A DNA stretch of 64,000 nucleotides from assembly GCA_947579665.1 (NCBI GenBank), contig OX388350.1, positions 40,953,393-41,017,392 on the forward strand. The letters are read 5' to 3'. The translations under genes were made by a program, and so were the position numbers. The notes beneath the pieces are model-generated. The model was not told where the DNA came from. It searched no databases and saw only the letters and a list, made by a program, of their open reading frames with translations. Positions 24,890 to 37,139 of the stretch are shown here, piece after piece (the first letter of the stretch is position 1; each line of letters starts with the position of its first letter). This DNA is from Sympetrum striolatum (Eukaryota; Arthropoda; Insecta; Odonata; Libellulidae).

Positions 24890-24981
24890 CTAAGATTGAT
24901 TTGCAGCAGTCTTCCATTTTTCATGATCCTGGGCAGCATTCAGAATCTCACGAACTAAACATGATTTAAAAAGGTAGAAAT
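24890..24981 (-). pseudogene. LINE ORF2 C-terminal fossil
   Basis: On the minus strand the frame reads LVREILNAAQDHEKWKTAA, then NQS and a stop at 24890-24892. An alanine-x-aspartate-x-x-x-tryptophan pattern (here AAQDHEKWK) close to the stop is typical of the end of many non-LTR retrotransposon polyproteins (forms like AxDRxxWR). Only about 27 codons are visible, so this is a tail fragment. The clade is not determined. It lies between SINE C and a mariner remnant. Confidence 0.5.
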
Positions 24982-25440
24982 AATCTGTAATGCTTACTAA
25001 GAAATAATCCAATGTCTATTTCACGAAAGGATGTAGATGAAAAATGTAGGACAACCCTTTCGCACATGCGCATTAGGACTTACGCGTAAAACATTATGTA
25101 AACAAAATGGAGAAAAAAACTGCCGCGAGTGAGAAACAGGAAGAGGGAATCTAAACGTTGGGCGGCTCAGAAGAAAGGAGTGCGTTGGGCGGCAAAAGGA
25201 ACAGAAGTGTGATAAGGAAGTGGGGCGCATTTAAGACGCTTAGCAAAACAAGAAATGAATGGGTGCAGGAAGCAGCAGAAAGCGTAACTACTCCGTTTAG
25301 TCTTATCGCCTTCCAAGGGTCAGGGCAAAATCTCATTAGCGGAGTTCCACACTTAGTTCTAGTGTGCAACGGCAGCAAAATTTCAGGCTAAAGAATTTAA
25401 GAAATATTTCATATTGCCAAACAAGGAACGTTAGACAAGT
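24982..25440. other. GC-richer block, no product recognised
   Basis: About 25010-25400 is GC-richer than its surroundings and has overlapping frames on both strands: 77 codons plus from 25158 (its first codon is a non-ATG TTG) and 69 and 75 codons minus. None resembles a protein I know. It sits between a LINE tail and a mariner remnant, so it may be part of another element. Confidence 0.35.
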
Positions 25441-25467
25441 CAGGCATTTAAATGGGAAAGGATCTAA

Positions 25468-25870
25468 TTAAAACTCAGTTTGTTTCTCAAAATAGTCTCC
25501 TTTTAGCTCAATATACTTTATTCAACGATTTATAACTTATTTAATCCTTATAAAAATATCATTGCTGAAAAAACGCTATTTGGCAGTTTTGGAAAAATCG
25601 TTTTTTTATAAGGATTAAATAAGTTATAAATCGTTGAATAAAGTATATTGAGCTAAAATGAGACTATATTGAGACATTATTGCTGAAAAAACGTTACTTG
25701 CCAGTTTTGGAAAAATCGTGTCTTCATCAACATCAAATCTGGGAAATAAGGTAGATGAGGTAGTAGTTTGGAGTGCTATTCGACAATTTAGTGCCATACG
25801 AAATATAAGAATTCCCATTGTATCCCTTAAGATTTTCAGATGAAGCTGTGCTTAACCAAGGCTCGGAATT
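25468..25870 (-). pseudogene. mariner-like transposase remnant, rearranged
   Basis: Two signature pieces remain on the minus strand. Near 25770-25720 the frame reads KLLPHLPYFPDL, matching the mariner transposase block HPPYSPDLAP that holds the third catalytic acidic region (the D of PDL). Near 25530-25468 the frame reads INR, stop, IKYIELKGDYFEKQTEF and a stop, matching the usual mariner C-terminus (RWxKCIELKGDYFEK). The stop after INR is TGA where a tryptophan TGG is expected. Between them the C-terminal sequence has been duplicated in inverted orientation. The N-terminal helix-turn-helix part, the first two catalytic acids and the terminal repeats are not visible. The element is dead. Confidence 0.8.
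25495..25664. repeat. 62-bp inverted repeat with duplicated spacer
   Basis: Arms 25495-25556 and 25603-25664 are reverse complements at 61 of 62 positions, separated by 46 bases. The spacer (25557-25602) is itself repeated directly after the second arm, at about 25676-25720, with a few differences. The order is arm, spacer, inverted arm, spacer copy. The arms cover the mariner C-terminal coding region. The high identity contrasts with the decay of the transposase, so the rearrangement is younger than the insertion. Confidence 0.92.
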
Positions 25871-28357
25871 AACTTAATAGAATTTCAGAAAATAAATACA
25901 AATTTTTCTTTCGACCCTCTCAATAAAGTTGTGAATAACCGACACTGAATTTCTGCCAGCATATAAATAGTGCATACATTTTACAAAGCACAAGTATGAA
26001 AGAGTTAAAAAGCTGAAAGCCTTGCTTGAATGAAAAGTATGCTAATTTTTCTTAGATTTTGAGAAAATTCGTAGAATATGAATCTATCTTCTGATGAACC
26101 GCTACGTAATAATTACTACTCATACTCAGTATTACTTTCATCCAATAAAAATCCATATTTTGATGAATCATTCCATAATGATCACTACGCCTACTAAGTA
26201 CTATTGTCAATTATTGGATTTCCACGACAAATATTAAGGAACTGAATTTAAATTTAAAAATGTAAACATTTCATAAATATGATCTTCGGACAATCAGGGA
26301 TAAAAATAATAAATATCTCATTTAAATATCCAACGCAATTGAAACTGAAGCTCTAAATACAGTCGGAATGCCTATAAATTAACGTGATAAAATTTTATCT
26401 AATCTAATGCAATACGCGAGAATCACCTGAACTAGCACCACAGAAAATACTCTGTACATTTACGTGGCTCTTTTTTGATAAAAATCTGTCTCCTGTATTC
26501 ATTGAAGAGAGCGGACAAATAAGAATCATATGTGAAAGCGTGAAGAGTTTTTCTTAACGATATGTATTAAATAGCGGTTCGTTAGATAAAACTAAATAAA
26601 TGTATTATATAAAAGATATAAAACATTTGGGATCGATATGTCTCTCATAATCGGCTTTTAAGCCACATAATTACAATTAATATATTACATATTAATAATT
26701 ACAAATCGATGACGCTCTCCAACAGAAATCTTTGATCTATTATTAGTCTTTATCAAAAGAGGTTGAATACTACGGAGTCTCTCAGGGTTGAAAGCCGAAA
26801 AGAAAGGCAAGATGGGAAGAGCCCAAACAAGGGCAAGGGGAGAAAAAATATAACGAGCAGAGATTAAAGAAACCATGATAGGTTATCCGCTTTTTTACAA
26901 GTCTGTACCGAAATATGAGTGGTTTTTTATGCAACCACCATTGCTGCCACCTCGGTACATGTGAAACGGTGAGTCTGCAACACACTTTACGAAAGGAAGA
27001 GATCTTCAATTGCTGTAAACGTGCAGAGAGAAAACATCACATGGAGAAAAAGAAGACGATCTGCAAAGGAGGCTGTAGTGAGAGAATGGTGAGAAAGACC
27101 CTGTGCTTGAAATTTGTCAAAGAGAGAGAAAATAAGGGTGTTCGACCACAGAGGAAGAGAAAAGATGGGCTCAAATTGCACAATGGCAGAGGTGTTCTTT
27201 TCACAAAATGGAGGAGGAAATCGGGAAGATTATTCTGAGTGCTATCTTTAGAGAAACGTGGAGTCAAATGATCGGAAGAGAAAAGAATATACTTCTTTCC
27301 ATCGATTAGTTCTGAAGTAAACCAAACGTTTTTTTTTAACAGTTATTAGTAAAAATATGTAACAGCGGTGTCACGTAAAATGAGGAAAATAACATATTAT
27401 TATAATAACATATGCTGCAAGTAGAATTTCATCCGGTGTCAGCTCCAACCAATGTCTATGAACAACTGAATTCAAACCCCAATCCCTCACACCAGACGTT
27501 AAACGCAAACAATTAATTCAAAATTATCAAAACTTTCCACAGATAGTATTCGTACAACGTAACACTAAAACAAGACGTTGACGTTTTGAAAATTGCATTG
27601 CCTGTATTATTTCACCAGGTAATATTTTATATTATAAAGTTGCTTAAAATATGTATTTATCAATCTGCTTGGGTAAACGCAAATAATATTAAAAGTACAG
27701 AATACAAAACGAGAAATTGAGATCACTCGGAAATAAAACGAAATATTTTTTTAGATTTCAATGAAGTTGAATGCTTAAAAGAATAATCTCTTTCCCAAGA
27801 TGAGAATTCCATTCCAAAGGAATACCAAGAGTAGACGCAGATGACTAGATATTTAGCCAGAAATGGATACATTGATTTAGAATCGTCAGATCTTTTATTA
27901 GCAGAGAGAGCTGGATAACAACCATAAAGTCACTTATAGACGCAGGAAAAATAGCCTTAACGGCTATTTTTCTTGCGAATATTTCTACGAACAGATGTTT
28001 TGCCGGAAAAATAAACTTCTATCTGCGAATGGAGCGAATTAAAATTTTAAAAAATAATTCGAAGCTCGTTGGGATCAGAGAGGACAGTTACAGTGCTCAG
28101 ATACGAAAATTACTCCACATACAGAGTACTGTGCTTCATCGGAAAAACAGGGTTTTCATAAAACTTTAAATTAGTGTCTAAAGCAAAGAATTGAGTATTT
28201 ACTTACGTTTTAATAGTTCAAGTTAGCCTATTAAACATTTATTTATTTTTATCCAACGAAATTTTGATCGAGCCCAACTTTTAACACATTTTAAATCACA
28301 TGATATAGTTTCTATGTTACAGACGACCATCAATAAGCTAATGATTTTAAACAGTAA
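25871..28357. other. spacer, no gene seen
   Basis: Mostly AT-rich. About 26770-27240 is purine-rich with long frames on both strands (107 codons plus, 76 minus) that I attribute to composition. The plus frame at 26915-27238 is rich in C, K and R and resembles nothing I know. Confidence 0.4.
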
Positions 28358-28402
28358 ATAGTGCTGAATGACCTAGGCCGCGGACGAATTTTAAATAAAA
28401 CA
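28358..28402 (+). repeat. possible SINE tail
   Basis: GTGCTGAATGACCTAGGCCG at about 28362, followed by an A-rich ATTTTAAATAAAAC, resembles GTGCGAAATGACCTCAGCTG in the short insertion at 62614. Sequences of this form (AATGACCT followed by a GC-rich word and an A/T tail) occur at the 3' ends of insect SINEs. Only about 40 bases align, so this is tentative. Confidence 0.35.
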
Positions 28403-31400
28403 CGAAAACCTCTACCAAAAGGCAGAACTATCATTGAGTCTATTCACAATGCTCACCTAGTTAAAATTGAATAGGAGCGAAGGTGAGAGACGATGCTGTT
28501 TTAAAGCAGGTTGCCTTCTCATCATCCTTCTCCGTTGTAAAAGCGTTATGCAACAAAACAACTTCGTTCGGTAACCGAGTTGGAGTCGGGGCTACTACTG
28601 CTGTTCAACGGCTAACATAAGACAGGTACAAGGACTGCGGGCGAATTCTCATCAGAAGTGGAAAGGGCACGCCCTTTACCTCTGACAGCTAGGTCAAGAA
28701 TGAATAGTGCGTTACACCTAACCTTAGCAATTAGATGATGTTTCGAGATAAGAGAAGCAGGAAGGAACGAAGGCCGACGCAGAGAGAATGCCATCGTTGC
28801 ACAGAAAATAACATACCTCGTATATTCCGTTAAGCTTTGCAATCGTCGTATTTATCATGTTTCAAATTGTTCTTCAAATTAAATTAGATTTAACCTCGAT
28901 TAAGCTTCAAAAGGGCTTATTTCATCGATCTATCGAGTATATTTTTAATATATTTTTAGTTTAACCAAGAAAATAGGCCTCTTTAAAAATTAAAATTAAA
29001 TTTGGCGAAGAAAATTCACAGAGAAGGGTGATAAAAACGTAAAATATTTTAAAGTAAAATACACGCTATAACACACTGAAATAAAATATAATGCCCAATT
29101 TATGTAGGTTAATTAAAAAAGTCTTAATCGAACTTAAAAAACGCAAACTTAGGCAATAAAGGGAAGAAGGAAAATGTAAACAACATTTATTGAATAAACT
29201 GCAACATTACTTTTTACGTTGAAATACAATTCTATTATGCTAAGTTACAATAATATGCCTTTATTTATTATGCATGGTTATTTTCGTTAACAAGCTATTC
29301 AAAGAAGATATTAGTAATATACTTCTCTCCTAATTAGATATATTTTATCGATTTTGACAGTTATACGAGGATTTTGCAATTCCAAAAATTTCTAAAACCC
29401 AGATAATATATTACCTGACTCGTTCAATGTTATTAACCAGTAAACGTACCAGCGCAATACATATAAAATTCGGCAAGCCTACCAGACGTTACTACGTGAT
29501 ATTAAATTAATATTAAGAAATGGATGGAATTACATTAATTTTGGAATTAAATAATCCTATTACTATTGAAAAATGGTTCTACTCCTCCACTGTTTGGTGA
29601 TACCAACCGAAACATGTTAACACTAAACTTGAAAAATTGTGTCATAGTCATTAATAATTTTTTAGTTTTTTCAGTCTTGCTTGCCTTCCTATGGTGCATA
29701 CATGTATTTTTGTTTACATACGTTAATCTATGAAAATAAATGTTTTTTTCCTTTCTTCTTCTTACATTTCTTAAATATTTTTGTAATTTTCGAATGTCTA
29801 ATTATGTTTCTAAAGAAGTTTTTCTTTTTTATTTCTTTTTCTAAGGTATGTTTTTTTATCTTCTAAAGATAAATTGTACTGGGCTAATTTTGGATATAGA
29901 AATATTTGTTCAGATTTACTTAATGCGTTATCAATTTTCTTTCTTTCATATTCTTTGTATTTCTTGTCACTTCAGCACTACTTCTTTGTTGCTTATTTTT
30001 ATACGGTAAGCTCCGAGCTGTTTTCAAAATGCATTTTATAATATTTTGTGATATCATTCTTTTGTGCAATTGACGTTCTGTCCACAGACCTTAGTCTGAT
30101 GGAGCGCAAATTTGTTGAATTAAATAAAATAAAGAAAGACGTACGCATATTCTAATTGATAGCCAAAAGTTTGAACAAAAACACATCGCTTTATGATAAT
30201 AAATTTAAAATGCTTTTCCATTATAATATCAATAACATTCCTGCCACTGAGATTACAAAATTATTCTTGCAAAATTCAAACGGATGGTTTTGCTCTGAAA
30301 TAATGCATTTGTTGAAGTCTATCAATGGAAACTAAATATCGCAACTTTCCCCTTTGTTGTGGAACTAATCTATTTACGCTTCCGATAGTAGATGAGGCTT
30401 CATTAGCCAACTGACCGATACATGCGAATTGCACGTGCACGTGGCTCATGACATGACCCATGAAGACAATTATAGCTCCATTACAACGCATGTAATACCC
30501 CGAGGTATGCTCCCATTACAGTCATGCTAACTTTCCGACAACTTTCCCGTGAATGACGTAAAAACAAAGAACATTTAAACTCTCAGAAAAGGAAAGACAA
30601 AACATTTAAAGTGGTAGCATAAAGTTCAGCTAAAATGAAAATCGGTACAGTACTAAACTAATAGAGGAATTGTAGTTTTACCAACCTAGCTCGTTATTAT
30701 TCATTCATATTACTCACAAAAGGGTTGAAGTCAATGAATGTTCAGTCTTAACTGTTTCCATGTACTCATGTTAGATGGAGGGTTTACAAGCCTTATTTTA
30801 TTTATTATATAGTCGAGGAGTCGAAATGATAGGAAAATGAATTTGGCATGCCTATTCCAACAGGAAGTTACTTATATTAATGGTTACTAGTGAAATGTTT
30901 GAAAAATTTACAATGAAATAAAAAAAGATATTTATCTTGGGCAACATTTCTAAAAATCCAAACTAAACTCGATTTAATTTAAAATTAATGTAAAAAATAT
31001 ATTATAGTAAAAGCTAATTTATATTAATGGTGAATAGGAAAGATTTACTTTTGGATTTAAAAAACCTAAGATAAGTTATAAAGGAATATCCTGTAATCTT
31101 CCACGAATAAGATATTCTGATGGAAATTCGCTGGATGTATATACATAGAAAGCGATTTTTACGTTATTAAATACTATAAGTATTACATGACCAAATTACT
31201 TATCTATTTTGAAATACTCAAACCGAAGAGATCTATGAGCAATTTATATGAATGACATCCAAATTGTTAACAAAAGATGCACATCAAGAAAAGAGGAAAT
31301 AGTATTTTTAGACTCGAGAATTGGCATTTTTGTATAAATTATATTGAATATTATTCAGAATAAATTTATTTTTTAATTTATTTTTCATTCATTTAAAGTT

Positions 31401-33029
31401 CATAAATGTTCCGCTGAGTAAAAATGCTGAAAAGATTGGTCGTGTGATTCCCTAAACGAAAATATAAATACCCCAAGGGGCAAAGGAGAGGAAATACCAA
31501 AAAGAAAAAGTGAGGAAGAATGAAAAGATGATTCTGAAAAGGGAGCGTGAAAGGGGAGAGATACATCTCAATTTTGTGTCGCACCGCGAAATAAAAATAA
31601 AGCTTTATCGCGATTGTCGAGGAACTTTCCCTTCGAGATGAGATCGAAGCGTAGCGGGCACGTCCCCGCTTCATCAGCCCTCTTATTTTGTGTTTTCGTC
31701 AACGGGGGGATATATTTGGACACTCGCTGCACATTTAACGCAGTGCCCAGAAATGAGTGGGCGATACTATTCTCCATTTGTAGCTATTACTACTTGTAGT
31801 CTATTACTGTTACTACTATAGTTTCAGAAATGTAAGTGCCTTTCGTGGAAGAAGAGACCTTAGAGTTTCATAAATCTCCGATATCTGTCTTTGTCAGCAA
31901 TCCGCACCTCGTTGCCACCGGTTTTCGGAAACAACAGGAAGGCCCTGATCACTGACGTCCGAAGGAACTCTCAATGTACATTTCAATGGCAATTTTGTTA
32001 CCCTTAAGTTCATATAGAAAATTTATTTAAAATAAAAGTGAGAGAAGATGAAGTGATAAGGTCTTTCCAAACGCTTATGTGGATCACTGTAAATGGGTGC
32101 GTGTACAACTCTGCTCATACATACACATATCTATAAATTTCAATTACAGGGATCTCAGATACCGAGACGAAGGAAGTACTTCATATTTCGATTATGCGGA
32201 AATAATTTATAAATTTAGTTTCAGTAATTTAGATGCCACTCACGGAATATATTGAGATCCTATCTATTCCATTTTAGTGTCTACGGGTGGTGACACGAAA
32301 AAATATTGTTAAATATTTTTGTTCTATAGACTGCATTAGATGGTTTGCCCTTGTGGACAGGTTGTGAAAGGTTATTGAAATTTGGTGATTGAAAGTTGGT
32401 GATAGTTATAGAGGCTCATTATTGCAATCGATAGAAAAGAAAAGTGGGAAAAGATTAAGTGATAAAGTCTTGCTCAATATTTAAGGGGACCGCTGGAGAT
32501 GGATGCTTGGACAACTCCGGACAGTGTTGGACAACAACCTTACATGGTAATGAATTTGTAACGAAGGAACCAATTATTATAAACTAAGAACAAAAAAATA
32601 GGCAATGGTAATCAGTAAAAGAAATAGAGAGTTAATGATAGGTTAGATGTAAGAGATACATTAATATAAACCTCACCTTAATAAAATGGATATGAATTTA
32701 AATCTTAAGACAAGGTTTTTCCTTTGTCATCCTTCAGTAGCAAAGCTTTTTTCCCACACTATAAGTGTGCATATTACACGTATGTTAATACGAGGTTAGG
32801 TGGAAGAGAGCCCTACATGGACCTAACCTGGCCAATAAAGTGTCAAATTAACCAACTTCAAATCCACTCTTCCTTCTTTGCAGTACACCCAAGAGTATGA
32901 GCTTTCGCAGAAAATGAACTTGTTAGCACAACGTTAGATTCCTGCTCCTAGCCTTCCGAAAAGAAACTTAGTCTTAGCCCTAGTAGCCCTAGCTTTCTCG
33001 TAAGCCGCAAAACCACGTGGGTTCAACAC
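28403..33029. other. long AT-rich spacer, no gene seen
   Basis: About 28440-28850 and 31400-32000 are GC-richer with short frames of no recognisable family. The rest is very AT-rich, for example 28860-30130 and 30900-31390. No RNA gene or shared repeat was found. Confidence 0.4.
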
Positions 33030-33475
33030 ACTTCCGAAAGTACAGCAGCAATGGCGCTATTACCACTTCAAATGGGCAAAGTTCTAACGCTCCCGGAGAA
33101 AATCGCCAGTATTACCAAGTAAATGTACGTTAAGGAGCTGAGAACAATCGACAGAGGAGGCAAAATTCCTTCGTACGTGGGTCCGTTTGGTGCTGCATCG
33201 GCGCTTCCCGCACCAATGGCAACATGCTGAGCGCGGGAACCGCAACATGTTCCAAGGAGGGCGGCGGTGATTGCCAAGGGAGGAAGTCTGCGGTCCTGGA
33301 AGAGGTGTTGGGCGTTGCAGAAGACGTTTCGCATATTTTTCGCCGAGTATCAGGCCCGAGAGACATAAAACTGCGACTCTGTTTTCCCGCGATACGTGAT
33401 GGAAGACACGAACTTTCCCTTTTGTTTTTACTACGTTTTTCTTTCGCCAGAATACGTGAGGAAGACGCTTAAAAA
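33030..33475. other. GC-richer, CpG-containing block
   Basis: This stretch stands out from its AT-rich flanks, with many CpG steps (for example GAGCGCGGGAACCGC near 33230 and GGCGGCGGTG near 33262). Overlapping open frames occur on both strands (82 codons plus, 88 and 78 minus) without recognisable domains. It could be an exon, a promoter or 5' region, or an old GC-rich element. Nothing in the sequence decides between these. Confidence 0.35.
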
Positions 33476-33964
33476 GATCTGGATTACATAAGGGAGGCGA
33501 AGCATAGGGTTGGGAACATAAGAATGCGTAGTGTCGCCGTTGATGTAATGTTAAAATACGACGAAGTAGAAGGAAATGTAATTCCAGAAAGGTCGCACAA
33601 AAGATAAACGGGCATAGATGAAACAGGATTGGCTTAAAATATCCGAAATTCTTCTGTTGAATGAGAAGTACTATTCACATGGTCATTAAGTTGCACTCAC
33701 GGTCGTTTTCCATTCGTAGTATTTTTGTACTAACATGAACAGCTTCTAGCAAGGCTCGTACTCTTTGGTGTGATGAAAAGAAAGGAGAGTAATTTTAGAG
33801 GGAGCAACACGAAGGAATACTGATAAATAATAATTGAAATACCGTATCCTTTCTTGAATCATAGATTGAAATTATTTTTGCTGTACAAATGGCCATGTTT
33901 GACTAAAATACGCGTTTAAAAACGAAATTATTATCATTATTATTCTGAATCATTGAGCAAATTG
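33476..33964. other. spacer, no gene seen
   Basis: Mixed composition, nothing recognised. Confidence 0.4.
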
Positions 33965-34065
33965 CTTCACCCCTCACCTCGATTCGTACGCCTAATTTCC
34001 CTCCAAAGCTATTGCTGGAGGAAACGAGATTTCAACCGGCCTTCCGGCCTTTAGAAATCTTCAAC
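33965..34065 (+). repeat. dispersed repeat family A, copy 6 (3' part)
   Basis: TTCACCCCTCACCTCGATTC, then CAAAGCTATTGCTGGAGGAA, then GAGATTTCAACCGGCCTTCC follow the order seen in the 36-kb tandem array (CTCACCCCTTATCTCGCTTA, GAGGCTATTAG, GAGGTTTCAACCAGG). Only about 100 bases align. Confidence 0.55.
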
Positions 34066-35568
34066 ACCTACAAAAATCTTCGAATAGAAGATAGTGGGAA
34101 AATTCATTTAAGATACTTTCGAATAGTACTCTAATATCCTAAGAGATAGCATTATAAAAAATGAATGTTATTGATTACATAGAGAGTGATGTTTATCAAA
34201 TGTTTCGTTTTTATTTATCCAATCGTCTCTGCTATCAATCATTCAAATTTAATTAATTTGACTAAATTAGATTTTTACAAAGAATTATAAAAATAACTTC
34301 TAAGAGTCATATCACACGGAAGAATGAATTCGATGATGATATAAATGATGACCTCTATTCATTTACTCTTATTACAAGCTATTAAATTTTGAAGAGAAGT
34401 TTAGAAATTTGGAATAATGCAAACGTTTTACTTAAATATAGAAGATAATGTGAATATTATATCCTAATTCTTTTCATTTCACATATGTATTTATTGTACT
34501 ACGTCTTGAAATCATCCACAAAATAGAAAAAAAAGATATTATGTCCTTAATAAAGTGATGCTACTGAAAACTTCTTCCCTCTCTCAACTCCATTATAAAA
34601 TAATTTAATAATTACCATGTAAAGTACTATTTATAATAATTCATTGCAACCAAGTATCCATTCTTTCTTTTTTAAAACCAAGGGAGTCCAACCTGCGTCA
34701 CCTTAACCTATACCTTAGGGCTCCTGAATCCACAGGAACTGCTTCCTACAATAAAATTACCCTTTTTAACTCCGAAAGAATCGCTAAAGAATGTAAGAGT
34801 AAAACAAATTGGGGTTACTTACATCGCAGGAACCAATTTTAGTCGGAGTTAAGAATGAGAAATTTTCGCCACGGAAAAATGAATCGGAAATGGTAGAGTA
34901 CGAATGTAAAATTGTCCAAGTTCCTTACCTGTAATGAAAAGAAAAATCATTAAAAAAATTAATAAACATAAAAAACGTATAAATTAAGAAAACTAAGTAA
35001 AGTTGAAATAGGAACTTCTTAATAAGTAAATCATGATGGTATTTTGAAGCATATTTTTAAACCAATTTTCTCTCGTACTGTTACAGAATTTCCAATAAGC
35101 AATTGCACAATTTCACACTTCTCTAACAGTTTCATACAATCTTCTACGCTAACCCTTGACCACTGAAGTTGAAAGAAGATAGTGGTTAGAAACTACATAA
35201 AAAGTGAACCACTACACTCATTACACATATTATTGTAAAAAAAGAAAATTTACGATAGGTCAATCAATTTCTAATGATTTCAAACTAGAAAAATATGTGA
35301 TGTTTGCGGCCCGCAAAGAATATGCGGCTCAGCTGGCGCATCATCTTGTAAGCCCTAATTTAAAGCGATATTTTTTTACGGAAGAGCGTGGCTAACACGC
35401 AAGAGAAGCAATGCATCAGGAAACACAATGTCATCTTCGTCGCTGTGAATGTAAATTAGAATTCACAAAAATGGAGCAATGAAAGCGGCCGATCGATGCC
35501 AAGAGTGCCAAAAGTAGAGCGGATGAGAGTTTCTTATTCCAAAAGCAAGTGTAACAGCATATTTCCCT
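34066..35568. other. AT-rich spacer, no gene seen
   Basis: Very AT-rich to about 35280. A short GC-richer patch at 35300-35370 has a plus-strand frame (part of 35204-35395) with AARKEYAAQLAHHL in it, which is mildly protein-like but unassigned. Confidence 0.4.
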
Positions 35569-35640
35569 TGCCACACTCCGAAAGGCGGCTTGCAGGGTTC
35601 TTACATAGACATGGGAACATCTTACATAGACATACATATC
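35569..35640 (+). repeat. dispersed repeat G, copy 1
   Basis: TGCCACACTCCGAAAGGCGG followed by CTTGCAGGGTTCTTACATAG matches the copy at 49621 at most positions over 44 bases. The tail holds a second CTTACATAGACAT near 35621, a short tandem unit. Repeats with a GCCACACGCCGAAAGG block and a short-unit tail are widespread in arthropod genomes and are probably the 3' end of a retroposon. Confidence 0.6.
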
Positions 35641-36039
35641 AGACTAGAAATACCTCTCGCTAAAATTCAGTCTAGTTAGTTAGCTTAAGATTTCTTTTCA
35701 TGTCAGAACGGATTCACATTGTCTTTCTCTAATGTATAACACAGGTGCATCGTTTCCCTGAAATGGACGAAGTTATAAAGACATTCCTTCTCAAAAGTAT
35801 AAGATTTTGGTATTTATTTTATATTTAAAAAATTTTCATGAATATCTTCGCAAAAATTGAGAAATAATTTTTTGGGGTTTAAAATATTTAAAAAGATATA
35901 TTTGTTTTTAAGCAAATAAAACCTCTTTCAATCCTCTTAAAGATTTCGATATACACCCAGCGAGCCGCCAATGGCGTATGACAGGCAGGTGGATATAGTA
36001 TGATAAATGATACAGTGAGACGTCAGAAGTGCATATTAT

Positions 36040-36880
36040 ATTTTAAGATTAGTGGACCTACTTTTCATCTGTTTAATCAGCATAAGAGAGGAATAAAAAG
36101 GCAAAACACTTCACTCCTCATCTCGCTTATAATCCCTCATTCCCTCTTCAAAGAAATTTATGAACGGGATGAAGGCACAAGCGGTCCTAGGGCTGAATGA
36201 TTAGCAGCAGTGAAATCACTTGGTACTAGTTTGCAATCACCCATTACTTCCATCAAATTTGGACTCTTATTGAATCAGGGAGGAAATCAAAGGCAACATA
36301 TCTCAATCCCCATCTCCCTTAGCAAGCTGAATAATCCTCATTTCCTATCAAAGGCTATCAGTGGAATTCTAGAGGTTTCAACCAGGTTTGGGACAAAATA
36401 CTTCTCACTATTGAAATCACCTGGCACTAACTTGTTATTCCGTTTTTCTCCCATCAGATTATCGAATCAGTGATGAACTCAGAAGCAAAATGCCTCACCC
36501 CTTATCTCGCTTAGTAAGCTTTAAGGAACCCGCATTCTCTATCTGAGGCTATTAGCTTAAGTATATTAAATATATGAGGTATCAAGCTGCTTTAGGGCTG
36601 AATGAATACTTCGCAGCAATGAAATCACCTAGCACCTCCTTGTGATTCCCCTTCCCTCCCATCAGATTTGGACTCTTATTGAATCAGTGAAGAACGCAAA
36701 ATCAAAATACCTTAATTCTCATCTTGTTTAGTAAGCTGAGGGACCCTAATTCTCTATCCGAAGCTATTAGTGGAAGTATTGAGGTTTCAAGCGGCCTTAG
36801 GGCTGAATACTTGGCCGTATTTCCATGCCCTGGCATCAGCTTCTAATTCCCCTTCTCTCTCGTCAGATTTAGTCTCTTAA
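36040..36880 (+). repeat. family A tandem array, about four ~200-bp units
   Basis: Successive units are marked by GAAATCAC at 36212, 36413 and 36621 and a diverged equivalent near 36821, so the period is about 200-208 bases. Each unit runs through a CATCAGATTTGGACTCTTAT block, an ACCTCACTCCTCATCTCGCT-like block, a TTAGTAAGCTGAGGGACCC block, a GAGGTTTCAAGCGGCCTTAG block and a GGGCTGAATACTT block. The last three blocks are the 3' half of the dispersed family A, so the array is a local amplification of that repeat with a different internal segment. Units are clearly diverged, so it is not recent. A few codon runs inside it are incidental. Confidence 0.88.
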
Positions 36881-37139
36881 GAGGCATTCCGTCAGATTCA
36901 GTAGACAAGATCTCCATCGACTCTTGGCCACCGTAAGACGAGGTACACCTCCGCTAAAGGGAATCCGATTGTTTTTCCCACAGCTCACATTCTTTCCCTC
37001 TCTCCCACTCGTCGGCCACCGTGCGAAATCCGCTCTCAGCCAGTCGCTGGACCAAAACGTCCTTGACAAGGTCGAATGCCCTCTGATGCACACCCACGGC
37101 GACATCTACCTTCCCTCCTCGTCTCTTCCTGTCTCTTAC
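36881..37139 (-). other. GC-rich block with coding-like minus frame
   Basis: After the array the composition turns GC-richer. On the minus strand 37139-36954 is open for 61 codons between two TAG stops and has no ATG at its start. Its middle reads VHQRAFDLVKDVLVQRLAE, then SGFRTVADEWERGKECELWE: well-mixed residues, amphipathic spacing and mostly G or C at third positions, unlike the chance frames elsewhere. A plausible splice acceptor (TCTCTCCGTATAG) ends at the upstream stop. I do not recognise the family. It could be an isolated exon, a fragment of a retrogene or part of a transposon. Confidence 0.35.

Noticed and set aside
35300..35395. AARKEYAAQLAHHL frame as a transposase or domain fragment
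   Set aside because: Too short to assign and I could not match it to any family with confidence.
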